A DNA stretch of 5,627 nucleotides, from assembly GCA_028703175.1 (NCBI GenBank), contig JAQVNJ010000205.1, forward strand, positions 1 through 5,627, read 5' to 3'. Each line of letters opens with the position of its first letter. Position 1 is the stretch's first letter. This DNA is from JAAYCB01 sp012744395 (GTDB taxonomy: Bacteria; Planctomycetota; Planctomycetia; Pirellulales; Thermoguttaceae). The notes beneath the pieces were generated by a model that was given only the letters and a program-made list of their open reading frames with translations, made no database searches and was not told where the DNA came from. This document shows positions 1 to 5,321 of the stretch, piece by piece. The translations under genes and the position numbers were made by a program.

Positions 1-331
1 CCACCCGAAGAACCGGTTGCGGGGTGTATGTCCCCTCCAGCAATTGCCGCCGGATGTCAGCCCAGTTCGTTCGGAGAAACTCCAACGTCTCCCCGATGTC
101 CCGGCCATCTACCCCGGCGGCTCCCTTGTTCCGCCTGACCTGTTTCCAGGCCCTGCGCATGTTCTCGGTCTCCACCACCTTTTCCAGCAGTGAATCCCTT
201 TGTGGGTCGGAGTGGCCTTCAATCCATGGACGGACCTCAGCACCCTCGGCGTACTCAGCCGGACTCCGTCCGGCCCCCTTCGCCAGGGTATCCCGCATAA
301 CGGGCTTTTCTGCTGTTCGGTCCGCGCGCAC
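1..331 (-). CDS. ltrA: Group II intron reverse transcriptase/maturase, N-terminal 110 residues (runs off the left edge)
   Basis: The frame is open from a GTG at 331 to the window edge and encodes 110 residues. Residues about 49-110 (SLLEKVVETENMRRAWKQV, RNKGAAGVDG, then IRRQLLEGTYTPQPVLRV) are the RT-0 and N-terminal fingers region of group II intron maturases. The usual family pattern is 'N..RA...V..NKGA.GVDG' followed by 'LLEG.Y.PQPV..V'. The full protein is normally about 400-600 residues and acts as reverse transcriptase and splicing cofactor for its host intron. GTG at 331 is preferred because AGGAAGG (complement of 343-349) lies just upstream and the N-terminus VRADRTAEKPVMRDTLA resembles relatives. 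An ATG at 298 is the alternative. The catalytic YADD region is outside the window, so activity cannot be judged. Confidence 0.88.
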   Translation of the reverse strand, partial: MRADRTAEKPVMRDTLAKGAGRSPAEYAEGAEVRPWIEGHSDPQRDSLLEKVVETENMRRAWKQVRRNKGAAGVDGRDIGETLEFLRTNWADIRRQLLEGTYTPQPVLRV

Positions 332-655
332 AATCAAAGATTCCTTCCTCAACTTGAGTTCAGGCCTTCGGCGGCATCCTTGCGGCTTGGCCTATCCGTT
401 TGCTCCGCCTTTCGGCTTTGGAGTGCCTCACTAGCCTCGCCTGATCTTCCGCTTACTATGCCCTCGGCTGACTTCTCATCGCCCGTCCCCTGCCCTCGCG
501 GACCGGGTAGCCTTCCGGCAGGCCATGAGATCTCCCCGGGTAAGGCACACGACTTTCACGCTTCTACCCGCCGCATTTACACAAACGCTTTCCGTTCAGG
601 GATTGGACTTTAGCGTGACGTGCCGCCTTATCCTGCGCCTGTGCCTCGTATGCGG
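332..655 (-). ncRNA. Group II intron RNA, domains upstream of the ORF (partial)
   Basis: This is the non-coding part of the intron on the minus strand, ending at the Shine-Dalgarno site of the maturase. It should hold part of domain I, domains II-III and the start of domain IV. Repeated short self-complementary stretches are visible, for example CCGCGAGGGCAGGGGACGGGCG and AAAGCCGAAAGGCGG in the complement of about 400-515. Plus-strand frames through it (24-434, 200-613, 525-854) are shadows. I did not fold it. Domain limits are not assigned and the 5' end is uncertain. Confidence 0.6.
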
Positions 656-656
656 T

Positions 657-839
657 TTACGCGGTCGGATCCTCCTTAGAAGAAGGCCCAGCCTCGGTCG
701 GCACCAAGAACCCGGTCAGATACCACCGCGACGGCCGCTCGGGCAGCAGTTCCGTTGCGAAGTCGTGACTGTTATCCGGCCCGACCAGATCCAGGCGCAG
801 GGTATCGACAAGTTTCGTGCGAACGTCAAAGCTATTCAT
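657..839 (-). pseudogene. drmA: DrmA-like (DISARM-type) helicase, N-terminal 60-codon fragment cut by the intron
   Basis: The start ATG at 839 overlaps the stop of the upstream toxin gene as ATGA, which implies translational coupling. The 60 residues begin MNSFDVRTKLVDTLRLDLVG and contain LLPERPSRWYLTGFLVPTEA. I associate this arrangement, 'LRLDLVGP ... LLP..PS.WYLTGFL.P', with the extreme N-terminus of large helicases of the DrmA type, normally about 1,000 residues or more, which act with DrmB and DrmC in DISARM phage defence. The frame ends at TAA (657-659) just where group II intron sequence begins, so the gene is probably interrupted and the rest, if retained, would lie left of the window. 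The family assignment comes from recalled sequence similarity. Another defence helicase sharing this N-terminus is possible. Confidence 0.55.
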
Positions 840-1708
840 GGGGTTTTCCGATAGTGAGTTTCGAGTCCCTCGATCATTGATTGGATTAGGGCGCGCGCTG
901 CATGGAACTTGCCTTGGCAGGACTTCTTCGCAAGCGTGCTGGCAAGAGGACAGTCGCTAGAACTTGTTGTCTCGTGCCGCAGTCTCTCGACGAGATATCT
1001 GTGGGTGGCCTCGGACGCCATACTCCTAATGTCTTGACCGAGCAGATGCGCGGCGGCCACGTTCGGATCCCGAGCTGCGCGGGCCACCAGATCGGCCTGA
1101 GCCAAGAGCCGTTCACGGTTTCCGGCATCCAGATAATGGCTGATCACAAAGCCGATGTCTCTCACGTCCCGAACCCGCTCTTTGGGGCGGTCATAGAAGG
1201 ATACGATTTTTAACATGACCAACGCGGCGATAGTCACCACGGGGATTGAAACGGATTCGCGGCCATCTGCCTGGACAGGGAGGAGTATCGCGTTCGCGAG
1301 TGCTTCCTCGAACCCCAGAACGTTCCATGTCGGTCCCTGATCCGGCCATTCCAGACGCGCGTCTGCGCCGGCAACAGGTCCGAAAGGAATCAGGTCCACC
1401 TCTTTCCCGCTGGCCGTGTCGCGGATCTTCTCTACCGGGTCATCCGCAATCTGGAAACCCGTGTGCTGCAGTGCCGACCGAAGGCGGTGGAAAGAGGCCC
1501 AGTCCGCCACGTGCACCGAGATGTCGGTGTCCATCGTGCTTATACCGGTCTCGATGCCGTGTATGTGATAAAAGAGCACTTCGCGGGCAAAGGCGCCCAC
1601 GAGAAGCAGGTCTATCCCCTGTTCATTTGCCGTGGCGGTCAGCCGGTCCAGAAGGCTGGCGGTCGGAACGTCAATCGGGTGCCGTAAGTTTGCGCAGGAA
1701 TTTGTCAT
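836..1708 (-). CDS. AbiEii/AbiGii-like nucleotidyltransferase toxin of a type IV toxin-antitoxin pair
   Basis: A 290-residue protein when started at ATG 1708. That start has AAAAGG a few bases upstream and overlaps the antitoxin gene by 38 bp. An in-frame ATG at 1804 would give 322 residues but a 134-bp overlap and a poor N-terminus (MTFRRIACIPC), so I reject it. The DNA-polymerase-beta-like nucleotidyltransferase core is visible: LLLVGAFAREVL at about residues 34-45, the metal-binding pair D60-T-D62 (STMDTDISV), a third acidic residue in EVDLIPFG (D105), and the distal K167/D184 segment MLKIVSFYDRPKERVRDVRDI, typical of the AbiEii family. AbiEii-type proteins transfer nucleotides to target RNAs and are held inactive by the partner antitoxin. 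The actual target here is unknown. The stop overlaps the start of the downstream helicase stub as ATGA. Confidence 0.82.
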   Translation of the reverse strand: MTNSCANLRHPIDVPTASLLDRLTATANEQGIDLLLVGAFAREVLFYHIHGIETGISTMDTDISVHVADWASFHRLRSALQHTGFQIADDPVEKIRDTASGKEVDLIPFGPVAGADARLEWPDQGPTWNVLGFEEALANAILLPVQADGRESVSIPVVTIAALVMLKIVSFYDRPKERVRDVRDIGFVISHYLDAGNRERLLAQADLVARAARDPNVAAAHLLGQDIRSMASEATHRYLVERLRHETTSSSDCPLASTLAKKSCQGKFHAARALIQSMIEGLETHYRKTP

Positions 1709-2747
1709 AGAGCCTTTTCGCTGTCTCTGAACTGCGTTCTTCATCATTCGCCAGGAGGTCGGCATAAACAAGCAAGGGATGCACGCAATCCTTCGGAAGG
1801 TCATCCGAGTCGCGATGCCAGCGGGAGATCAGGCCATCCCCCCAAAACGGCGTGAGCACTTCGACATTCCCGTCCGGATCAGGTTGAAGGCCGGCGCGCA
1901 CGACCCACTCATCGGGCAACGCGTTGGCATACACCGTCATTTTCGCGGGGCGCAGGTGGCGGGTCAGGCGGGCGCCGGCGACCTCCCCGCCCCACCAGGC
2001 GTTCTGCGGCAAACTGGGCATGCGCTCCCATTCGCGCACGCTGGCGACGCGATACCGATGGTGGATCAGCCGGTGGCGGAGGCGCGCCAAGTAGTCCGTG
2101 GCCCACAGCTCAATGAGGCGCTCGCGTTCCACAAGCCGCCGCGCGTCATCGTCATCGAGCAGGAAACCCATGGAGCGCAGATTGTCGAGCACGTTGCCGA
2201 CAGACCCCATCGCGACGCCGGCCGCCTTTGCCAGAATGCGGACAGGGCTGTTGAGCAGCGCCGAATCGGGCTCTTTGTCCAGTCCTGGGTCGGTCAGCAG
2301 CGCGAAAATCACCTTCACGGCGCTCTGCCGGTGCAGGCCGGTGACCACCCGCTTGACGCCTGAGCGCTTGCCGGAGATCCAGACATGGAGGCCCGGTGCT
2401 GCGAGGAAAGCATTTCCGGCCGCATCCATGAAAGCGATGTTCCGCTCCTGCAGCAGCTTCGCCATGGAGGGGCCGATCTGGCTAGCCGCCACCAGCAGGG
2501 AACTGTCCGGCGCACAACGTTTGACAAGCGTTTCAAGCGCCGGCAAGGCTGCGGAGGTCAGTATGCCGCGTTTGACCTCGACCCGGAACGCGTGCTTGTG
2601 CTTCCCCGTATGCACGGTCAACTCGGCGTCGCCCAAGGTATTCGAACGAGCGCGGCGAATGGCGTCGAAGCGAAGGTCCGCCACTTCCCCCGTGACCGCC
2701 GCCACGGCCTGCTGCAGCACATCCATCTCCGTCTGTCCTGAGTTCAT
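1671..2747 (-). CDS. AbiEi-family antitoxin and transcriptional regulator of a type IV toxin-antitoxin pair
   Basis: A 358-residue protein. Residues about 45-125 hold an AbiEi-like region ending in LLQERNIAFMDAAGNAFL and HVWISGKR, a signature of this antitoxin family. Residues about 143-197 (VKVIFALLTDPG ... ILAKAAGVAMGSVGNVLDNL RSMGFLL) form a winged-helix DNA-binding domain. The C-terminus has the family-like PLLVYADLLAN (324-334) and a basic tail. Family knowledge: AbiEi proteins neutralise the nucleotidyltransferase toxin and repress their own promoter through inverted repeats. Here a symmetric four-site array (2749-2801) lies directly upstream, as expected for autoregulation. The toxin follows with a 38-bp overlap. 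ATG at 2747 has no clear ribosome-binding site. ATG at 2726 has AGGA 9 bases upstream and is a good alternative, giving 351 residues. Confidence 0.83.
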   Translation of the reverse strand: MNSGQTEMDVLQQAVAAVTGEVADLRFDAIRRARSNTLGDAELTVHTGKHKHAFRVEVKRGILTSAALPALETLVKRCAPDSSLLVAASQIGPSMAKLLQERNIAFMDAAGNAFLAAPGLHVWISGKRSGVKRVVTGLHRQSAVKVIFALLTDPGLDKEPDSALLNSPVRILAKAAGVAMGSVGNVLDNLRSMGFLLDDDDARRLVERERLIELWATDYLARLRHRLIHHRYRVASVREWERMPSLPQNAWWGGEVAGARLTRHLRPAKMTVYANALPDEWVVRAGLQPDPDGNVEVLTPFWGDGLISRWHRDSDDLPKDCVHPLLVYADLLANDEERSSETAKRLYDKFLRKLTAPD

Positions 2748-2748
2748 T

Positions 2749-2801
2749 TGTTCAGAATATTGCCATGTTCAGACGATTTGAACAAGCGTAATTATTGAAC
2801 A
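2749..2801. promoter_or_regulatory. Four-site symmetric operator (TGTTCA/TGAACA) upstream of the toxin-antitoxin operon
   Basis: TGTTCA occurs at 2749-2754 and 2766-2771, and its reverse complement TGAACA at 2779-2784 and 2796-2801. The gaps are 11, 7 and 11 nt, so the array is mirror-symmetric, with adjacent sites in each half 17 bp apart. The flanks extend the similarity (TGTTCAGAATAT, TGTTCAGACGAT, TGTTCAAATCGT, TGTTCAATAATT, all read in the same orientation). It ends next to the antitoxin start at 2747, so bound protein would cover the promoter. The probable ligand is the AbiEi-like winged-helix protein. A promoter must lie here: TTGTTC (complement of 2780-2785) is a possible -35 with an AT-rich block at 2756-2763 as -10, but neither is strong. 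Confidence 0.72.
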
Positions 2802-2938
2802 TCTAGACGCGCACCCGCCGGACGGGACGCGTTGCATAGAGACAACTTCCACTGGGCGAGGGGCACGTCATATGAGGCGACCTTGGCTTTATCGATAACG
2901 TCACTATACTCCTCTGGCCCTTTAATTACGCACAGTGG
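2792..2938 (-). other. Open frame without a start codon between the ATPase stub and the toxin-antitoxin operon
   Basis: After an in-frame TGA near 2940, this frame stays open for nearly 50 codons and ends at TAA (2792-2794). It includes RPLCVIKGPEEYSDVIDKAK and later VPLAQWKLSLCN. It has no in-frame ATG and no ribosome-binding site. It could be the 3' remnant of a gene joined by deletion to the ATPase stub, or chance. I do not recognise a family. Otherwise the 2802-2921 interval contains only the hairpin at 2807-2832. Confidence 0.2.
2807..2832. repeat. Imperfect GC-rich hairpin upstream of the operator
   Basis: The arms ACGCG (2807-2811) and CGCGT (2828-2832) pair. Inside them CCCG (2814-2817) pairs with CGGG (2823-2826) across a CCGGA loop, with a small internal bulge. 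No run of T follows it on the minus strand, so a standard intrinsic terminator is not supported. It could still help separate the upstream operon from the toxin-antitoxin unit. Confidence 0.3.
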
Positions 2939-2954
2939 CCGAAATCAGTTTCAT
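2922..2954 (-). pseudogene. SbcC/AAA-type ATPase, 10-codon N-terminal stub
   Basis: ATG at 2954 overlaps the nuclease stop codon as ATGA. The product is MKLISATVRN followed by TAA (2922-2924). Mre11/SbcD-like nucleases are usually followed by an SMC/Rad50-like ATPase gene that begins very much like this, with 'MKL....VRNYR.H' before the Walker A loop. Here the codon expected to encode Tyr is TAA, the next codon is AGG (Arg), and no Walker A sequence follows. The position, overlap and sequence together support a stub of the partner gene. The match is short, so I hold it at moderate confidence. Confidence 0.5.
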
Positions 2955-4126
2955 GTCCGAGCCTCCCGTGTGCATGCCGCATGGAGTTCCCGCAACGCGA
3001 TCCGGGCGACCTGGGCCTCTTCGCTGTCTCCGGCCGCCCGCTCCACGAGCTTGCAGGCCACGCTTGCAATCAGGGGGTCGCCGCTCCGCGCGGTCAACGC
3101 CTGCAGCTCGGCGTCCGTCGGCGCGATCAGCGTCCCGTTCGCAAGCTTCATCCTCAGCAGGCGCGCACCCAGCGATTCCAAAAGCTCTTCCAGCCTGTTC
3201 GCCGCTTCGATGCCGAGCGACCCCGTAAGCGATAGGCGGAGCAGGTCTTCATTCGCCCGCGACTCCAGCAATGCGAACAGACGTTCCTGCAAGGTGTTGA
3301 GCGATGCGTCACCCGCGAAATCGAAGGTCAATTCGCGCCATCTCAACCGGGATGTGGCGACCCGCGCCACCAACGGCGCTGCGCCCCGCCGCGCCTCGAC
3401 AACCAGAACATTGCCGGGATCATGCTCACCGCCTTTCGGAAACCGGTCCAGTTCCGGCGTGCCGGCATACCACGCCTTGGCGTCGATCTGCTTGCTCCCA
3501 TGCCAGTCGCCGAGCGCGATATAATCAATCTCTGTGGCGGGCAAACGCGACAGGTCCAATAGGTTGCTGGCAGACGCGCCCTCCTCGTCATCCGACCATT
3601 GACCTGAAAACGTCTGCGTGCTGCCGTGGGCCAGCACGATACGCGGCTTGTCTGGTGAAAGGCCTGCGAACGCCTCTGGCGTGCGCAGCCAATCCGAGGG
3701 GTCGGCCATCACCGCGCGGCGCAACAGCGGACAAGGCAGTATCACCGCAGCGTCCAGTTCGACCGGGGCGGCCTCCAGCAGCACGCGCAGATTCGGGGCC
3801 AGGGCATCGAGTTCGCGCTGAAAGAACGCCTGCTCCCACACGCTCCCCGGACCGGCGTGGTCGTGGTTGCCGGGGATCGCAAGCACCGGCACGCCGATCT
3901 GCCCGATGGCGCTGCACGCCGCCGAGACAGTCGCCTTGTCCGCACTCGGTGAGTCAAAGAGATCGCCTGCGACCAGCACAAACGCCGCGTCGTGTTCCTG
4001 CGCGACGCCGCCGATGCGCTTGATCGCCTCGATCCGCTCCTGCTGCACCAGCGACCGCTTGTGCGCGTCTCCGATGCCCGCGAACGATTTCCCGATCTGC
4101 CAGTCTGCCGTGTGGATGAAGATCAT
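2951..4126 (-). CDS. Mre11/SbcD-like metallophosphoesterase (predicted DNA exonuclease)
   Basis: A 391-residue cytoplasmic protein with the calcineurin-like phosphoesterase motifs in order: HTADWQIGK (D8, Q10), VAGDLFDSP (D55, D58), IPGNHDHAG (N87, H88, D89), VLAHGSTQ (H167) and IALGDWHGSK (H209). Mre11/SbcD enzymes use such residues to bind two metal ions and cut DNA ends, together with a Rad50/SbcC ATPase. The usual D-x-H of motif I is D-W-Q here, and also in the duplicated copy, so it is a trait of this lineage and not a recent mutation. The C-terminal part (about 260-391) would be the DNA- or ATPase-binding region. The start at 4126 overlaps the RhuM stop as ATGA, with GAGGG about 9 bases upstream. 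The ATPase partner is only a stub in this window, so the nuclease may be orphaned or may use a partner elsewhere. Confidence 0.85.
   Translation of the reverse strand: MIFIHTADWQIGKSFAGIGDAHKRSLVQQERIEAIKRIGGVAQEHDAAFVLVAGDLFDSPSADKATVSAACSAIGQIGVPVLAIPGNHDHAGPGSVWEQAFFQRELDALAPNLRVLLEAAPVELDAAVILPCPLLRRAVMADPSDWLRTPEAFAGLSPDKPRIVLAHGSTQTFSGQWSDDEEGASASNLLDLSRLPATEIDYIALGDWHGSKQIDAKAWYAGTPELDRFPKGGEHDPGNVLVVEARRGAAPLVARVATSRLRWRELTFDFAGDASLNTLQERLFALLESRANEDLLRLSLTGSLGIEAANRLEELLESLGARLLRMKLANGTLIAPTDAELQALTARSGDPLIASVACKLVERAAGDSEEAQVARIALRELHAACTREART
4011..4120 (-). repeat. 110-bp direct repeat, downstream copy (inside the intact nuclease gene)
   Basis: This stretch covers codons about 3-39 of the intact nuclease and matches 5140-5249 at 103 of 110 positions by hand count, without gaps. 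Three of the seven differences are silent. The others change S14 to P, I32 to G (two bases) and K37 to R. Similarity stops sharply on both sides: in front of the repeat the start codons differ (ATGATC against GTGAAA), and after codon 39 the two copies are unrelated. Confidence 0.93.
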
Positions 4127-5121
4127 GGTTTCCGACCCTCGATGCGTTTTACCTCGCGATCAAAGTCCGATATGTATTCCAAGTCCTGTCGCTTGCGGTA
4201 GATCTCGTATTCGCCTTCGGCTTTGAGCTTAGCCTCTAACGCACTGACCTTGCCCTTGTCCTGAAGGATCGGGTAGTTCGAAAGCTCCAGAAAGCCGTTC
4301 AGAAAACTGACCCAGTCCGCCATCCGCATCAGGATCCCCCGTTCCGCCCTGTTCTCCGCAAGGTCCAGATAGGCGGAAACAATGCGGTTCAACTCGGTCA
4401 CATGGGCTTTGTTGAGGTAGTTTTTCGCCACCGTGACATCCGATTTCAGAATCTTTCCTTCCGGAGCATGCTTCCAAGTCGTAAGCCCCATATAGACCTT
4501 GGCCGCATCTGCTGAAGCATAGATCAGTTCAGCCGCCGTCTGCCCGGTAATCGCCCAATGCAACTTGTTCTGAACGGTGGCAAAGAACTCCTTCGTCAGC
4601 GGTGCGTCGGGACTGTAATCCGCTGAAAGGGCGTAAATATCCGTGATCTTCTGATAAAAGCGCCTCTCGCTGGCCCGAATCTCGCGGATGCGTTCCAGCA
4701 ACTCGTCAAAATAGTCTTTGCCGAAAACCTGTTTGCCCTGCTTCAGCCGTTCGTCATCCAGCACGAACCCCTTGATGATGAACTCCCGCAGCGTGGCCGT
4801 GGCCCAGATTCTGAACTGCGTGGCCTGATAGCTGTTGACGCGGTACCCTACCGCGATGATGGCGTCGAGGTTGTAATAGCGCGTCTGGTAGCTCTTCCCG
4901 TCGGCGGCAGTTGTTTCCAAAATGGAAATAACTGAACTTTCCGTAAGCTCCCCCGACTCGAAAATGTTCTTCAGGTGCTTGTTGATCGCCGGCACCTTGA
5001 CCCCGAACAACTCGGCCAAGGCCTTCTGCGTCAGCCAGACCGTCTCGTCCTTGAAGAAAACCTCCACCTTCACCGCCCCGTTCGGCGCGGTGTAGAGCAA
5101 AAACCGGTTCTGGTCATTCAT
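4123..5121 (-). CDS. rhuM: RhuM-family protein (virulence/defence-island associated)
   Basis: A 332-residue protein when started at ATG 5121, which has a strong GAGGAGG site (complement of 5129-5135) 7 bases upstream and overlaps the stop of the preceding stub as ATGA. ATG at 5139 would add six residues (MRGGEA) that are really the ribosome-binding site. The N-terminus carries the family pattern: VKVEVFFKDETVWLTQKALA (17-36), ELFGVKVPAINKHLKNIFESGEL, YYNLDAIIAVGYRVNS (82-97), then RIWATATLREFIIKGF, resembling phage KilA-N/antirepressor-type DNA-binding modules. The C-terminal half (170-290) is helical with conserved aromatics. RhuM proteins are common inside restriction and defence loci, but their biochemical role is not established. 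The coding region looks visibly less GC-rich than its neighbours, suggesting separate arrival. The stop overlaps the nuclease start as ATGA. Confidence 0.9.
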   Translation of the reverse strand: MNDQNRFLLYTAPNGAVKVEVFFKDETVWLTQKALAELFGVKVPAINKHLKNIFESGELTESSVISILETTAADGKSYQTRYYNLDAIIAVGYRVNSYQATQFRIWATATLREFIIKGFVLDDERLKQGKQVFGKDYFDELLERIREIRASERRFYQKITDIYALSADYSPDAPLTKEFFATVQNKLHWAITGQTAAELIYASADAAKVYMGLTTWKHAPEGKILKSDVTVAKNYLNKAHVTELNRIVSAYLDLAENRAERGILMRMADWVSFLNGFLELSNYPILQDKGKVSALEAKLKAEGEYEIYRKRQDLEYISDFDREVKRIEGRKP

Positions 5122-5255
5122 CGCTTCGCCTCCTCGCAACCGATGCGCCTGATCGCCTCGCCCCGCTCCTGCTGCACCAGCGACCGCTTGTGCGCGTCCC
5201 CGATGCCCGCGAACGGTTTTCCGATCTGCCAGTCTGCTGTGTGGATGAATTTCAC
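5118..5255 (-). pseudogene. 5' fragment of a duplicate Mre11/SbcD-like nuclease gene, now a leader ORF of rhuM
   Basis: Starting at GTG 5255, the frame gives 45 residues: VKFIHTADWQIGKPFAG, then KRSLVQQERGEAIRRIG, and then six unrelated residues (CEEAKR) before TGA. The first 39 residues match the N-terminus of the intact nuclease. The tail is the RhuM ribosome-binding region read in frame. A GGGAG site (complement of 5263-5267) lies 7 bases before the GTG, so this fragment kept its own translation start. Only motif I of the phosphoesterase remains, so it cannot be an enzyme. Its stop overlaps the RhuM start, so translating the fragment may now feed RhuM synthesis. A longer start at 5312 (MTSSSCLAML) lacks homology and a good site. 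Confidence 0.85.
5140..5249 (-). repeat. 110-bp direct repeat, upstream copy (inside the nuclease stub)
   Basis: This is the second copy of the repeat at 4011-4120, in the same orientation and 1,129 bp away. Together the copies bracket the whole RhuM gene. The roughly 6% divergence argues against a very recent tandem duplication and fits either an old event or one copy arriving with RhuM from a related locus. Confidence 0.93.
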
Positions 5256-5270
5256 GATTGCACTCCCGCC

Positions 5271-5298
5271 TTTATAATGTGGCAACATTGCCAAACAA
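5271..5298 (-). promoter_or_regulatory. Candidate promoter with a palindromic operator in its spacer
   Basis: On the minus strand, TTGTTT (complement of 5293-5298) and TATAAA (complement of 5271-5276) are 16 bases apart. This gives a good -10 and a partial -35 just before the GTG at 5255. The spacer contains a perfect 6+6 palindrome, TGGCAATGTTGCCA (complement of 5280-5293). A protein bound there would block RNA polymerase. The predicted leader is very short, starting near the ribosome-binding site. The arrangement is seen directly. Its function is inferred. Confidence 0.4.
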
Positions 5299-5321
5299 CT
5301 TGATGAGGTCACGCGTTGGCA

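Larger units (their letters stand above)
1..655 (-). mobile_element. Group II intron fragment, truncated by the window edge and apparently 5'-truncated
   Basis: Read on the minus strand, about 600-655 down to 332 is structured, non-coding and GC-rich. It matches the pattern I know from the region upstream of intron-encoded reverse transcriptases: GTGAAAGTCGTG (complement of about 548-559), AATGCGGCGGGT just before it, and GTCAGCCGAGGGCATAGTA (complement of about 453-472). The reverse-transcriptase ORF starts at 331 and continues past the left edge, so domains V and VI and the 3' splice site are outside the window. The typical GUGYG intron start and the first part of domain I are not visible before the helicase reading frame begins (657-839). 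The right boundary is therefore an estimate between about 620 and 660. Identification as a group II intron is firm because ORF and RNA agree. The 5' truncation is inference. Confidence 0.82.

Noticed and set aside
109..333. Minus-strand frame of 74 codons starting MCARTEQQKS
   Set aside because: Overlaps the maturase in another frame. The maturase frame has the RT-0 motifs and the ribosome-binding site.
1709..1804. Extended N-terminus of the toxin from ATG 1804
   Set aside because: It would lie wholly within the antitoxin gene, lacks family similarity, and ATG 1708 has a ribosome-binding site.
1779..2363. Plus-strand open frame of 194 codons
   Set aside because: Antisense to the antitoxin, no ribosome-binding site and no motif.
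2098..2781. Plus-strand open frame of 227 codons
   Set aside because: Antisense to the AbiEi-like gene and extending into its operator. No family features.
2807..2832. Intrinsic terminator
   Set aside because: A GC-rich imperfect stem exists but no T-run follows on the minus strand. It is kept only as a hairpin.
2832..3524. Plus-strand open frame of 230 codons
   Set aside because: It runs antisense to the nuclease, whose motifs are clear. The product is rich in Ser, Arg and Ala with no domain pattern, typical of a GC-rich shadow.
3304..4023. Plus-strand open frame of 239 codons
   Set aside because: Antisense to the phosphoesterase core. The Arg/Pro/Ala-rich translation has no recognisable domain.
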